Shown in pieces: positions 1 to 11,989 of a stretch of DNA of 64,000 nt. This DNA comes from Eucommia ulmoides (Eukaryota > Streptophyta > Magnoliopsida > Garryales > Eucommiaceae). Positions within the stretch are counted from its first letter, which is position 1; the number at the start of each line of letters is the position of its first letter. The stretch is taken from the NCBI GenBank assembly GCA_016647705.1, contig CM028335.1, positions 35,106,212 to 35,170,211 on the forward strand, in the 5' to 3' direction. Both the position numbers and the translations under genes were made by a program. Under the pieces are notes generated by a model that searched no databases, had not been told where the DNA came from, and was given only the letters and a program-made list of their open reading frames with translations.

Positions 1-1760
1 TTGATCTTCCTCTTGAATGAAAATCTATTGGAAACAAATAGGTTTTAAAGGTTAAATGTCAGGCAGATGGATCTATTGATAGGTACAAAGCCCGTTTTGT
101 GGCGGAAGGTTACACTAAAAAAAAAGGTGTAGACTATGAGAAATTTTTTTTAACCGTTGTTAGGTTTGTCTCTATTCGCCTAATCGTAGTCATTGTTCTT
201 CCTTGGCATTTAGGCCCTTTTGTTGTTAGGTTCACAGATGACGCTGACCACGTCCACGTTACAACGATAGCGTATTTTTAGTTGCGCAAAAATCAAGGTG
301 AGTGTACTGTCTTCTATATAAATTGTTATTTTCATACTAAAATGTGATAAAAAAAAAAAAAAAAAGAACAAAAAAAAGAACAAAAAAAAGGTTTACTAAA
401 ATGGATTATTTTATAACGTTACGCGAATCAAGTAAATTTTTAAATATAGAAAGTGATTTTTATTATCTGACTATGCCATAGTTGTCTTCTCGTTAGGAAG
501 GCATGTCCTGCGAGATGTGGATATATGTTTTTACCTGTCAAGCAAGTCCTGTAGGATGGATATATGTTGTTACCTGTCAAGCAAGTCTTGTAGGGTAGTT
601 GCTCCCACCATTGGAAAAATTAAATGGCCTTAGCAATGATAGTCATCTTAGATGGCACAATTTGACAAGTTACGGTACCATCGTAACTCCCAATCGTGAG
701 GTGAAACGATCCTATGACTAGTAGGGAAATATGTATGTGGTATTTTATTATATATCAGAATAATTTGATTGGTTGGTTTAAATACATTATCTAATTGCAG
801 TGATAGTTGTGGAGTTTATTTCGGCTTAGTATACGGTTATATTTATATTATATTTGGAATGTGGTGTTTGATAATTATGCTTGATCCATAAATTATTTTT
901 ATATTATGAAGACATTACACCAATAAAATATTTGGTCACAGGTACTGCAGTTAGAGACGAGTCCACTACTGACACTACATAGAGTCAGAAGAGGTAATGA
1001 GTTTTATTTTAGAGGCTGTCAGGACAGTTATTGGGAGTGGATGATTGAAATGTTTTTGTAATCTTGTTACAAAATAGACGGTTTTGTATAAAAGCTAAAA
1101 TTTTAAATTGGAAAATATATTATTATTATTTTATCAAAGTGGCGCAGTTGAAGCATGAAGGTAGAGTGGTTTGTCTTTTGGCTCTATTTCTCCTTGGGGA
1201 AAAACCTAGTGGCAACCCTGGGAAACTGGGTCGTTACATTCCATTTACGAACTAAAACAATTATCTTAACAATGGTACCTCAAATTTCATCAAGCCATAG
1301 TTACTTTTGGCTTATCTTGATTAGGGAATATCATTGTCATTATATAAAGCGATTGGAAAAGAGTTTTATTATCCTTATTCTGTATGGCGGTAATATTTTA
1401 TTGGCAAGAAATGATACAGGGATGATTGTCTCTATTAATGAGTAGTTGTCCTTCAATTTTGATATAAAGGACATGGATGAAGTAAATTATGTACTTGGTG
1501 TTAAAATTATTAGAGATCGTTCTAAGAAACTTTTTTCTTTGTCTCAAGATACTTATATCATAATGGTACTTGAACGATTGCAAATTCATAATACTAAGCC
1601 TATATATAGACACTCATGTTCTGAAGGATAGTACATTGAGTCTTGATCTTTATCTTAGAACTAATGCTGAAAAGACAGAGATGTCTCTTATACCATATAC
1701 AACTGCAATTAAAATCCTAATTTATACCATGATGTGTACACTATCAGACACATAAATGTG
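1..1760 (+). mobile_element. Ty1-copia pol remnant (copia E), reverse transcriptase part, interrupted
   Basis: Translated stretches match the Ty1-copia reverse transcriptase. Positions 60-200 read like the RYKARFVAEGYTKKKGVDYE block. About 1250-1760 reads like the later RT block, with YGGNILLARND in place of the YVDDILLA signature, then VLGVKIIRDRS and IPYTTAIKILIY. Between them lies foreign DNA (about 280-1250). The element enters from left of the window. It is an old, broken fossil with many breaks. Its 3' LTR may be the one at about 17734, on the far side of the CACTA element. Confidence 0.85.
280..1250. mobile_element. Insertion in copia E ending like a Gypsy chromovirus LTR (probable solo LTR)
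   Basis: This segment separates two blocks of the same copia RT and is not copia. Its right end (1195-1240: GGGAAAAACC, CTGGGAAACTGGG, CGTTACA) resembles the right end of the solo LTR at 54746-56925 (GGAGAAACC, CTGGGAAACCAGG, CATGACA). That suggests an LTR of a similar chromovirus-type Gypsy family. The left boundary is not resolved and no target duplication was found. Positions 480-600 hold two copies of a short motif around ACCTGTCAAGCAAGTC. No coding frame is convincing. Confidence 0.4.
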
Positions 1761-2515
1761 ATTTGTTCCAAACTAAAGTGTTTCTATCTTTGTAGATAGT
1801 AAAATATATGTTTGACTTATTAAATTTATATATTTGTAGCGCAATGCACATTTACAATTTTATACTTTACTTGAATTTATTAAAAGTTTGATGAATAATT
1901 TAGTATATTTTCTATAGCACACATTATTACTATGATGATGGGTGTCACAAGGCAAAATAGTCGGCTACTTATATAGCAACCAGCCTTGACGCTGAGATAG
2001 CGTACGAGATGAGACTTTGGAATTCTCAAGATTGAATTCGAGAATGTTTACAGTGTCACCTGGGATGATCCAAGATAAGGTTTATTAAAAATCAAACATG
2101 GAATTTTCCAACACATCACGTAGCTTGAGAATAACCGAATGTGAGATTTTAAGTGGATACTCGAGTAGATAACAGCTTACGTAGTAATTGGACTTAGATT
2201 CGTATTGTAATTTAGAATGACATCCTCATTTTTTGTGAGTATAATACCGTAGCATGTAAATCATACACATATGCTTTAAGACGACCGCCTAAGGAGTGAA
2301 AAATGAATCCATGCTTTCTTACTTTGAGCCCTATATATATAGATCATCAATAATGATCTAAGTTTTCCCTTATAACTTTGAACTACGTTATGATTGTAAA
2401 ATTGATTATACTACTTTAACTTGTTATCTTATGGCCACGAATGGTATGATCTAAAGAGAAATGTCTAGAAAAACAGTCAAACAGAAGTTGAATAACATGA
2501 AGATGAAAGAAAGAC
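1761..2515. other. Non-coding stretch, probably 3' part of copia E
   Basis: No gene, RNA or known repeat family was recognised. It follows directly on the copia E reverse-transcriptase remnant and ends at the start of the CACTA-like subterminal repeats. It may be decayed RNase H and 3' untranslated sequence of copia E, but no motif shows this. Confidence 0.3.
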
Positions 2516-2525
2516 ATACTATAAA

Positions 2526-2665
2526 AAAAAAAGAAGCCTATAGTAGCAATTATTTTAGCGGTAGTTAAACATTAGTCACTAGTGATATGTTTTTAGTGGC
2601 AATATTTTTAATTGCCGCTAATTTATTCAAAATGTCACTAAATTTGAAAAAATTAGAACCAAAAT
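2526..2665. repeat. CACTA-2 left subterminal repeats
   Basis: It contains inverted motifs TTTAGTGGCAAT and AATTGCCGCTAAT, plus TTTTAGCGGTAGTT. These match the right subterminal zone at 17084-17315 in inverse orientation. In CACTA elements such short subterminal repeats are binding sites for a TNPA-type protein. That role is inferred from the family. Confidence 0.55.
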
Positions 2666-2912
2666 TTTGCACCAAATTAAATGTCTGCTCTCTTTAATAA
2701 TAAAAACCGATCAAAACAAAAAACAAAATAAAAGAATTAAAGAAAAGAACTAATCATGTAAAAAATAAAACAAAACATAAAATAAAATTAGATCTCCCCC
2801 GTTAGCCTCTTGTTCATTCCTCTCTATTCATCCCTTTGTCCTGTTGTCCAGGCTCGAACGCCACCGCCTACATCTTAAGGAAAATCGCTCCCACAACTTT
2901 AGTCCTTGGGCA
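2666..2912. other. CACTA-2 interior, left of copia A
   Basis: An AT-rich stretch followed by a C-rich segment at 2795-2890. No coding frame is recognisable. It ends at the CATAT target duplication of copia A. Confidence 0.35.
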
Positions 2913-2917
2913 CATAT

Positions 2918-3322
2918 TGTAACTAATTTGTTTCAAGAAATAGTTTTTTGAAACGGTTAGTGTGGTCCATTGATTTTCCATTTAAGATTGGAAAAACGTT
3001 TTTAATGTTTCTCATGATTATGAATGGAAAAAACATTTGAAATGTTTTCCATGAATTTACTATTGGTAACAGTAGCCAAAGCTTTGATGGGAAGCTTGGC
3101 TATTTATACAGGTTTTGGTCCCTAAACTCAAACACACAATTCAGAACAAATACACCATCTAGTGAGTGTGTTGAGAGCCTAGAAGTGCCAAAACATATAT
3201 TCAAGTGTGAGTGCAAATGGAAGGAGGTATGATTTAGATTACTAGTTTTCTTTAATTATTGATCCAATTATTCTTGTTTAGTTTCTGTATGTAATATTGG
3301 ATCGTAATAAAAACATCTAAAA
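2918..3322 (+). repeat. Copia A 5' LTR
   Basis: It aligns along its whole length with 13863-14284, apart from an extra 17-bp unit in the latter. It begins TGTAAC right after the CATAT duplication. A TATA-like motif (GCTATTTATACAGG, about 3100) probably marks the U3/R promoter. Confidence 0.93.
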
Positions 3323-3324
3323 GT

Positions 3325-3337
3325 TGGTATCGTAGTC
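3325..3337 (+). promoter_or_regulatory. Primer-binding site of copia A (initiator-Met tRNA type)
   Basis: TGGTATCGTAGTC lies 2 bases after the LTR and resembles the TGGTATCAGAGC complement of initiator Met tRNA used by most plant copia elements. Confidence 0.7.
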
Positions 3338-4617
3338 AATATATCTCTACCTTTGCCATTTTTGTTTTGGTCGTGAAGAAATTTTATAAAACAAGGTTAT
3401 TAAACAAACAGATCTAGGGTTTGTACGGTAATATGAACAATAATCAAACTAATTTATTTTCTAAAATCCATGGCCAAGGCGATCAAAGATAAGAAATAAA
3501 AACAGTAGTTAGTGGACGGCTTTGCCGATTGGGAGATTCGGAACCCACTTGTGAAGGTTCGCCCTGGTCTTCAGCGTAAACACCCGTCCAACTTGGATAA
3601 ATAAATAAAGTATCCTTGCTGATGCTCTGTATCACCATGAGCAGCTGCGCTTCTCCCATTTCTCTCTCTAACCCATCTCTCTCATTTTAGTCTTTGAGAA
3701 TTAATTGAATTGGAGTGGGGAAATGAATTCCGCCGAAAGAGTTAAAGAAGGAAAAGTGTCTACATAGTTGTTGAAATGAAATGATATTTTAATTTTCCTT
3801 TTGTGCATAATAAAGTAAAAGAAATTTTTTATTGCCTTGTCTCATCTTGAATTGTCAAGAAATTTAAAACTAGTGGACCCCACATCATCACTACTTTTCA
3901 ATATCAAAGACAAAACAATTTCATGCCGCCAACGTTTATGGAAATATGCACTATTTAATAAAGGAGGTGGATCCCACATCAAATGAATAATTGCAAGAAA
4001 CAATTATGAAATGTGTGCAATTTTGAACGTAATGGTTAGATAAATTACGAAAATGCCCGCTATCTCATTTATCGAAATGCTATTGTTACTATGCAGACTA
4101 TGTATATGATATTGAACTAAAATGTTCATTTTTATACATAGTCAAAATTTTATGCACAAAATTAAGACTTGTTTTGTAATAACCAAAAAAATAATTTATT
4201 AAAATTTAATTCTTGGGCATCTATTTGATTTATGCCTATTTTGATTTTGCATATGTTATTTATTCTTGATTTAAAATAAAATATATGCAATATAAGGATG
4301 AATTAAATTTTTGTAGAACTTAAATTTGTTATATGCATGAATATTATCAATTTATGCTTTAAGAATGAGTTTCTTTTGTGCATAAAATTAATTTCAGTGC
4401 ATAATTATTATGTTTAATTATGCAAATTATGTTTAATTATGATAATCATATTCACATATGATAACATATTATTTGATTTTAGATATTGTTGGATTATGTA
4501 AAAATTAAGGTTATTCTCATAAAACTTAATTTTATAAAATTTTGAAATGTCTAATGATCCATATTATATTAATTAATTTGAGATTAGCCACAACATCTTT
4601 AATTAATTAATTAATTA

Positions 4618-4673
<56 letters not shown>

Positions 4674-4674
4674 G

Positions 4675-4726
<52 letters not shown>

Positions 4727-4912
4727 GCTATAGTAAGGATCACATAGAATTAGACATAATATCGTGATTAATTATACTTAATATAATGAATTTTATCCCA
4801 CATGAACTTTTATTATATTTATATAATTAATTAGGATAAAATATCATATTATTTTCATAATTACCCATAGGAATTATGAATTGATACATAATTTGATAGT
4901 TTTATCATAAAG
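3338..4912 (+). other. Copia A 5' internal region, no recognisable coding sequence
   Basis: It lies between the primer site and the first recognisable pol sequence, where leader and gag would be expected. I recognise no gag motif. A segment at about 3480-3680 is less AT-rich; the rest is very AT-rich and includes the TA microsatellite at about 4601-4723. The region may include foreign DNA. Confidence 0.4.
4601..4723. repeat. (TA)n microsatellite
   Basis: More than 100 bp of TA dinucleotides broken by occasional G or C, preceded by TTAA repeats. It is purely simple sequence. Confidence 0.95.
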
Positions 4913-6735
4913 ATGAGCTCACATGTGGAAGCAAATGGAACTTGTGTTTTAACTTTAAGTAGTGGTTTTGTTTTAAAATTGGAAAAGACCTTTTATGTAC
5001 CAAGTTTCTCACGAAACTTGATTTCTATTTCAAAACTGGTACCGTTTGGATATTCCTTTAATTTTCAAGAGACATCATTCAATTTATTATATAGATCTGA
5101 TTGTGTTGGGAATGATATTTTGACTAATGCTCTTTATCGCATTTTCTTGCAAAACGATGCTACTTATAGTTCAATGCATGTTCATACTGCCACTAAAAGG
5201 TGTAATATTAATGAGAACTCCTTCATGTTATGGCACCAGATATTAGGATATATCTCCATAGAAAGAATTAAAAGATTAGTGAATGATGAGGTACTTTGTA
5301 CTCTAAATTACATTAATTTTAAGATTTGTGTAGACTGTATTAAGGGAAATCAAACTAACAAGTCCAAGAAAAGTGCTAATAGGAGTTCAGACATATTAGA
5401 AATCATTCACATTGATATATGTTGTCTAGATATGGATGCACATGGTCAGAAATACTTCATCTCTTTTATCGATGATTACTCACAATATATGTATATTTAT
5501 TTGCTTCATAATAAAAACGAAGCATTGGATGCCTTCAAAATATATAAAGTTGAAGTTGAGAACCAATGTGGGAAGCAAATCCATATTGTGAGATTAGATA
5601 GAGGTAGAGAATATTATGGTAGATACACCGAGAATGGACAAGCACCCGGTCCCTTTGCCAACTTTCTTCAAGATTGTTACCCAATGTACCATACCTGGTT
5701 CTCCAGACTAGAATGGTGTTACAGAAATAAGAAACCAGACATTATTAGACATGGTGTAGAGTATGCTTAGCAACTCCAATCTTCCTAAATCATTTTGGGT
5801 TGAAGCACTAAAGACGGCAGTGTATATATTAAACTGAGTTCCAACCAAGGTTGTCCCAAAGACACAATTTGAATTATGGAAAAGTTGGAAACCGAGTTTA
5901 AGACATATGCGCGTTTGGGCATGTCCGTCTGAGGTGAGGATATATAACCCACAAGAAAAGAAACTAGACCTAAGGACTATTAGTGGGTGTTTCATTGGAT
6001 ATGCCGAAAGATCTAAAGGTTTTAGATTTTATTGTCCTTCTCACACTACTAGAATTGTAGAATCAAGAAACGCTAAGTTTCTTGAGAATGACTTGATCAG
6101 TGGGAGCGATCGGTTGAGGAACATAATTCCTGTATATGATCATACAGAATCTCAACCTTCTTTATTAAGTAACAGATTGGTTATAGTTCATAGCACCCCT
6201 CTAGTTCAAACTGGTGTTGAGCAACCAATTATTGAGGTTCCACAAGTTGTTGACAATATTATAATAGATCAAACAATTCAGGAACTTCCACAAGCTCCTG
6301 AACAACAAGCTGAACCACAATTTCCTCAGGGAGACGTTGGTACAACATTAAGAAGATCTACTAGAGATAAGAAATCAATAATTTCTAGTGATTATGTTGT
6401 GTATCTGCAAGCATCTAACTATAATATAGGAGCCAAAAATGATCCTGAACCATTTTCACAGGCCAGGAGTTGCAAAGAGTCAGAATTGTGATACGATGCC
6501 ATGAGGGATGAGATAAATTCCATGAAGAGCAACGGAGTTTGGGATCTTGTAGAGTTGCCTAATGGGGAAAAGGCCATTAGCTGTAAATTGGTTTTTAAGA
6601 CTACGAAAGACTCATTAGGCAACATGGAGAGATACAAGGCAAGACTAGTTGCTAAGGGATTTACTCAAAAAGAAGGAATCGATTACACAAAAACTTTTTT
6701 CTCCTGTATCTAAGAAAGATTCACTTCGTATCATT
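4913..6735 (+). pseudogene. Copia A pol remnant: GAG-pre-integrase, integrase, start of reverse transcriptase
   Basis: Order along the plus strand: a protease-adjacent block (FYVPSFSRNLISISKL), the GAG-pre-integrase block (LWHQILGYISIERIKRL, then a C-x2-C pair at CVDC), and the integrase core (IDDYSQYMYIYLL, VRLDRGREY). The integrase C-terminal part follows at 5907-6490 (GCFIGYAERSKGFRFYCPS and a proline/glutamine-rich linker). The RT start is at 6501-6735 ([36 protein letters not shown]). This is the standard Ty1-copia order. The gene is broken and inactive. Its right edge meets the CACTA-1 element. Confidence 0.9.
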
Positions 6736-7859
6736 TCCACTTGTAATGTTGGCCTAGATCAAATTTATAATCTCTATACCTATTTGACCACAAAATATTC
6801 ATGGTTTTCTTCACTTCCGGCAAACGTAAGCCAACAATATCAAATTTAGCCTTCAAAAACAAAAACAAAAATTAAATTATAACAATTATGCTTCCATCCG
6901 ATTATAATATTTATGCAATTATTAAATTATGCAATAATTAAATTATAATAGTTATACCTCAAGATGTCCAAGTAATATGATCGTATCTTCATTCGACACT
7001 TTTGTCCACGTGTTCACTTTCTTATTCATGGGTGCAAAATTTCTCACAATATACCCCATCTCACTTGAAAAGTTACTTGACATATCATCATCCATTGGCC
7101 TATTAAAAAATGTATCAAATTCAATCTTCAATGGGTTGTTATCATTAGCCTTCAGTAATTTGCTTGTCCCACGTCCTATAGTTGGTCAATGTTTTTTTAC
7201 GCTAACGCCCTTATCTACTGACACTAATTTAATGAAAATTTAATGTGAATATATGAACACAAACAGAAATAGAGAAACAAAAACAAAAACAGCAAACAGA
7301 AACAGAAACAACAAACAGAAACAGCAAACAGAAACAGAGAAACAAAAACAAAAACAGCAAACAGAAACAGCAAACAGAAACATAAAATAGCAAACAGAAA
7401 CGGCAAACAGCAAATAGAAACAGCAAATAGAAACAAAAACAGCAAATAGAAACAGAATAACAGCATAACAGAAATAGCAAACAGCAAACAGAAACAAAAA
7501 TAGCAAATAGAAACAGCATAACAGCAAACAGAAACAAAAACAACAAACAAAAATAGCAAACCATTGTTTTTTAAGGCGCGAGGCGCACTGAGGCGTAATG
7601 ACCCCCGAGGCGGCGAGGCGCGAGACGCAAGGCGAGACGCGGGCTTCTTTGAAGCGAGGTGCACATTTTAAATATATACTTTTAGTTTTTTTATGACCAG
7701 GGTTCATGAAGTTCATACTTATATGTATTATGTGCCGGTGATGACATAAATAATTAGAATGGACAAGCTATAATACAATATTTAGGGGGTGTGATCACCT
7801 ACTTTGCACTAACATAGTAACTATAATACAATGTTTTTGGTTTTCATCTTAAAAAACAG

Positions 7860-7890
<31 letters not shown>

Positions 7891-8418
7891 AACCTTCAAA
7901 GAGGCGCGCGCCTCTTTGAAGGTGCCTCGCCTCTCCCCTGAGAGGCGAGTTCTCATCGCCTCGCCTCGAGGCGTGCGCCTCAGCACCTCAAGGCGCGCGC
8001 CTTTCACAACAATGCAGCAAACAGAAATAACAAATAGAAACAAAAACAGCAAACAGAAACAGCAAAACAGCAAGCTGAAACAACAAACAGCAAACAGAAA
8101 CAGCATAAACAGATAACAAAAACAAAGAACAGCAGCAGAAACAGATAACAGAAACAAAGAACAACAGCAAAAACAGATAACAACAACGAAATAGAAACAA
8201 CAACAACAACAAAGACCAAAACAGAAACGGATATACAGAAAAACCGAAATACCTGCATTACTATTTATTTGTGTGTCATCCACGCTGTTGGCCTTTTGTC
8301 CTTGTATTGGAGACACATTTTCATCAGTACCATTTGCAGATGCCTCATCTGATGGTGCTAAGCTCATCACATTCTGTAATAACAAATGCGATCTCAATTG
8401 CATTCGTCCCAGTGCCAT
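6734..8418 (-). CDS. TNPA-like plant transposase, Transposase_24 type, 3' truncated
   Basis: Three exons on the minus strand, read from splice signals: 8418-8253 (55 codons plus 1 nt, ending GCAG|GTATTT), 7175-6958 (after CTATAG) and 6850 to about 6734 (after TTGAAG). The phases agree and no stop interrupts. The first exon gives MALGRMQLRSHLLL and an acidic linker. The second gives LKIEFDTFFNRPMDDD and SEMGYIVRNFAPMNKKV. The third gives VKKTMNILWSNRYRDYKFDL. These match the Transposase_24 domain encoded beside TNP2 in plant CACTA elements, which by family knowledge binds subterminal repeats and helps transposition. Intron 1 (8252-7176) holds the CAGAAACAG arrays and the GC-rich element. The C-terminus runs into copia A, so the gene is cut short; the apparent TGA at 6731-6733 may lie outside the element. 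Confidence 0.72.
7252..7561. repeat. Degenerate CAGAAACAGCAAA low-complexity array, left part
   Basis: Purine-rich runs built from ACAGAAACAGCAAACAGAAA, inside intron 1 of the TNPA-like gene. The array resumes at 8015, so the GC-rich element 7562-8014 was inserted into it. Apparent reverse-strand open frames rich in Cys, Phe and Leu are artefacts of this repeat. Confidence 0.9.
7562..8014. mobile_element. 453-bp GC-rich insertion with CATTGTT/AACAATG inverted ends (MITE- or foldback-like)
   Basis: It interrupts the CAGAAACAG array. Its first 7 bases (CATTGTT) are the exact inverse of its last 7 (AACAATG). Next to both ends are long GC-rich blocks of AGGCG units (7573-7665; 7903-8000, including GAGGCGCGCGCCTC, a perfect palindrome). 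The centre is AT-rich with an A run at 7870-7892. AGCAAAC flanks both sides (7555-7561 and 8016-8022), but the host repeat is made of that word, so the duplication is not decisive. There is no coding frame. It is probably a non-autonomous DNA element. Confidence 0.6.
8015..8232. repeat. Degenerate CAGAAACAG low-complexity array, right part
   Basis: Continuation of the array at 7252-7561, with added CAACAACAA runs near 8180-8215. It lies within intron 1 of the TNPA-like gene. Confidence 0.88.
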
Positions 8419-8539
8419 CTTACCTAAATTATAAGAATGGAATATAATATTAATTCACATATTCTTCACATCAAGATATAATACAATACACAACAAGAAG
8501 AGAAATATAATTGATTTTAAAAAAATAGAATGTCATTAC

Positions 8540-11500
8540 TTATTGTGTATAACTATCATACTCTTCATTTTCATTGTCTCCGTCACCGTAATATTCAACA
8601 ATTGTATCATCTTCTTCACTCTCATTTTTAGATAATATTGCATCCATATTCTCTGGTTTGATACTCTTTCTATGTAAGTCACTTCTCTCAACAACATCAA
8701 CAATAGGAGCAAATATAGTTGAGTCATGCTCTTGGTAAGCATCATTTGTATTAACATCATAGAAGTGCTTATTTTCTTCTAACGAGTGATTAGCATATTC
8801 TTCAGTTTCTTCCAACTCAGGGACATCCCAAAAATGTCGATGTTGTACATGTTGTATGATTCTCCAATTCCGACCTAACTTGTTATCGTTGACATAGAAA
8901 ACTTGTTTAGCTTGATCAGCTAGTATAAAAGGATCAGATTGATACCATTTTTTAGAAATGTTAACACTCGTATATTGTGAATCTTGGTGAAATGTACTTC
9001 TGCTACTAAGATCAAACCAATCACACTGGAATAACACGACCTGACGATTTAATAGGTAATTTAAAATAATAATTCTTTTTAATACACCATAAAAGTCAAG
9101 AACTCTTCCCTCGTGTTCCCCCTCAACCTCCAATCCACTATTTTGAAATGTTCGATGACCATCACGGTCCATAGTGTGAAACTAAACACCATTGACAATG
9201 CATCCTAGGTATTGTTGCGCTCGTCGATCAGGCCGATTTGCTATGGACCACAAGTCGTCTGTGGCGTCCGGTGATTTTTCAAGACGCAAGTGGTTAATCT
9301 GAAAAATAATAAAGCCAATGGAATTAAACTAGCTTGACAATAAAATAAGTTATATACAACCAAAATTTCGTTACTTACACGTTTTTTAAACCACGATGGA
9401 AAAGATTCTCGTAGTTTTTCCTCAATGTTTTGTTCACCTCTCATTCTCAACTCGTTCTTATGCTCACTATATATGAAAAAAGATGGTCATTTCAAAATAT
9501 ATTTGTTTGTTTACAAAGAACAAAATAATTTATAGAACTTACATCAAATATGGTTGCACTTCCTCACAATTATTCAAAACATACCATCGTATCACCTCAT
9601 ATTAAGTATCATACATTGTTTGTCCGAAAGGACGAACCTTTTGTGTGAACACCGACAATGTAGAGGATGATTTTGTCTTTTGTATACTACTATCATCATT
9701 TCGATCGTCACGATTAAATGTAGTTTCAATCCCTCGCATGTACATTGAACAAAAAGTTAAGCATTATTTCACAATATAAGCCTCTACTATTGAACCTTTA
9801 GAACGTGCTTTATTGGTTACAAATCCTTTCAGTGTTCCCAGGTACCTTTCAACGGGATACATCCATCGGTATTGCACAGGACCTGCAAGTTTGGCTTCCT
9901 GTGGCAAATAAAGTAGTACAAACTTCAGAATTTAAGTACCCACGTATTCCAGCTGGGATTAGTCATTGCAGTAATATGTAACAATCATGACTCTTCAAAC
10001 TTGAAACCTTTCCCTTAGAAACATTAACACATTGTGCAATGTTCGCTGCATAGCCATCTGGATACCTGATAGACTTTAAAAACTCACAAAATCCTTTTTT
10101 CTCGACTTTAGTCAAATTATAACATGCAATTAGCTTCACATACGAATCACCACATTTTTTCAAATGCAACTCTTTCCTTATTTTCATATCTTCCAAATCC
10201 AAGCAAGATTTGATTGTGTCCTTGTTCTTCCCCTCAATACCTAACAATGTCCCAATAATATTGTCACATATGTTTTTCTCTATGTGCATAACATCGAGAC
10301 AATGTCAAAGTTTGAGTTTCTCCCAATAAGGTAACTCAAAAAATATACTTTTTTTTTACCCAATTTCTTTCATTTTTTCCACGCTTTCTCTTTTTATTTG
10401 ACAACCATTTTCCTAGTCTCAAATCATTAGGCAATTGTGCTAGCTGTTGCAAAATATCACTTCCAGACATCTCCCATAGTTTCATATCAATTTTCAACTT
10501 CCCATTGAATTTTGTACTTCGGCACCAAGCTTGATTTGTAGGAAAAAAATGTCGGTGCCTCATATAATATTTTTTACTCCTTATACTTTGTGCTGAAGTA
10601 TTCTCGTTACATGTAGGACATGCCATTAACCCAGAAGTACTCCACTCGGATAGGCTTGCATATGCTAGAAAGTCATTTATAGTCCACAAAATTGCAGCAT
10701 GTGACTTGAAATTTCTTTCACTAACAGCATCATAAGTATCAACACCATATTCCCACAACTCTTTTAACTCATCAATCAAAGGTTGAAGATAGACATCAAT
10801 ATCCTTTCCCGGGAATTTAGGCCCAGGAATAAGTAATGACATCATGAAGAAGTGTTGTTTCATACACTTCCATGGTGGCAAATTATACGGCATTAAAACA
10901 ACGGGCCACATACTGTATGACGTGCTCATATTTCCAAAAGGATTAAACCCATCTGTAGCTAATCCCGACCTCACATTGCGGGCATCTTTGGCAAATTTAG
11001 GATATTTATCATCCAAGTCCTTCCAAGATTTAGAATCTGCTAGGTGTCGCATAACATTCACATCCTCAATGTGCTTTTCTTTGTGCCATCTCATTTCCAT
11101 AACAGTTTTTCTCGACATAAACAACCCGTTGTAACCTCGGCTTCAATGGAAAATAACGAAGCACTTTATGTGGAATTTTTTTACCTTTCCCATCATTTGT
11201 CTTCCATCGGGACTCGCTACATATAGGGTAATATTCTATATTTTCATTGTCTTTCCAAAATAATGCATAATCGTACTTGCATGCATGGATGGGAATATAT
11301 CCTAGGCCCAAGATACGTAGCATTTTTTTTGCCTCGTAATAAGAAGAATAAAGTTTCTCACCACCTGGTAATGACTTTTTCAAAAACGGAAACAACATAT
11401 CGATTGACTTGTTGCTCCACTTGTTAATTACTTTTAAATGAAGCAACTTAACCAGATACGTGAACAACGAAAACTTGGTGCATCCGGGGTAGAGTTCACA

Positions 11501-11908
11501 TTGTGACTCTTTAAGGTAACAATTAAATATATCATTGTCAACATCGTAATCGTTTCCTTTGTGCGGTTCATCGACTCCCTTCCCTTTATTCACATTTGTC
11601 GAGTTACCTCCAAATAAGTCATCCAACAAATCATCAAACTCGTCCCGTATATCACCATTATCTCTAGGAGGAAATGTTTTCCCATGAAATGCCCATACCT
11701 TATAGCTTAATTGCATCCCATTCACAATCAAATCACGTTCCACTTTAAATTCATTTTTTAATTTAGTGTTCACGCATTTGGTACAAGGACAACGAATTTA
11801 ACTGTTGTTCGATTCAACGTGATCCATCGCAAATTGAATAAAATATTGTACTCCGTTTAAATACTTGTCACTCAATCTATTTTTTGCATTCATCCAACTC
11901 TTGTCCAT
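8540..11908 (-). pseudogene. CACTA TNP2/TNPD transposase, decayed
   Basis: Minus strand, N to C. The start at 11908 gives MDKSWMNAKNRLSDKYLNGV, then IRCPCTKC, the Transpos_assoc zinc-binding type. 11773-10336 carries the TNP2 core (Transposase_21): ALFWKDN, RFPLKPRLQR, SGLATDGFNPFGNMS, IPGPKFPGKDIDVYLQPL, MACPTCNE. 10289-9963 begins with the hallmark MHIEKNICDN. 9905-9546 gives GPVQYRWMYPVERYLGTLKG, the DUF4218 type. 9298-8540 is the DUF4216 exon (VVLFQCDWFD, YQSDPFILADQAKQVFYVND, HFWDVPE). A GTAAGT donor near 9379 and an acceptor at 9299-9301 mark one intron. Decay: a TAA near 11798, a frame change near 11120, a TGA near 10306 where the family has an Arg codon, a TAA in the DUF4218 part and a TAG in NGVxFHT. 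It is a plain DNA transposon gene and cannot work as it stands. Confidence 0.88.
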
Positions 11909-11989
11909 TTCTGAATGTACAAAAATTACTTAGAAATTAGAACTACATATACATTAGGAACTACATGTGCATTAGTAAACACGAACGGA

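Noticed and set aside
7224-8418. Overlapping reverse-strand open frames rich in Cys, Phe, Leu and Val
   Set aside because: They are translations of the CAGAAACAGCAAA low-complexity array and the GC-rich element in an intron; all frames are open because the repeat lacks stop codons on that strand. Only the first 55 codons from 8418 are kept, as exon 1 of the TNPA-like gene.
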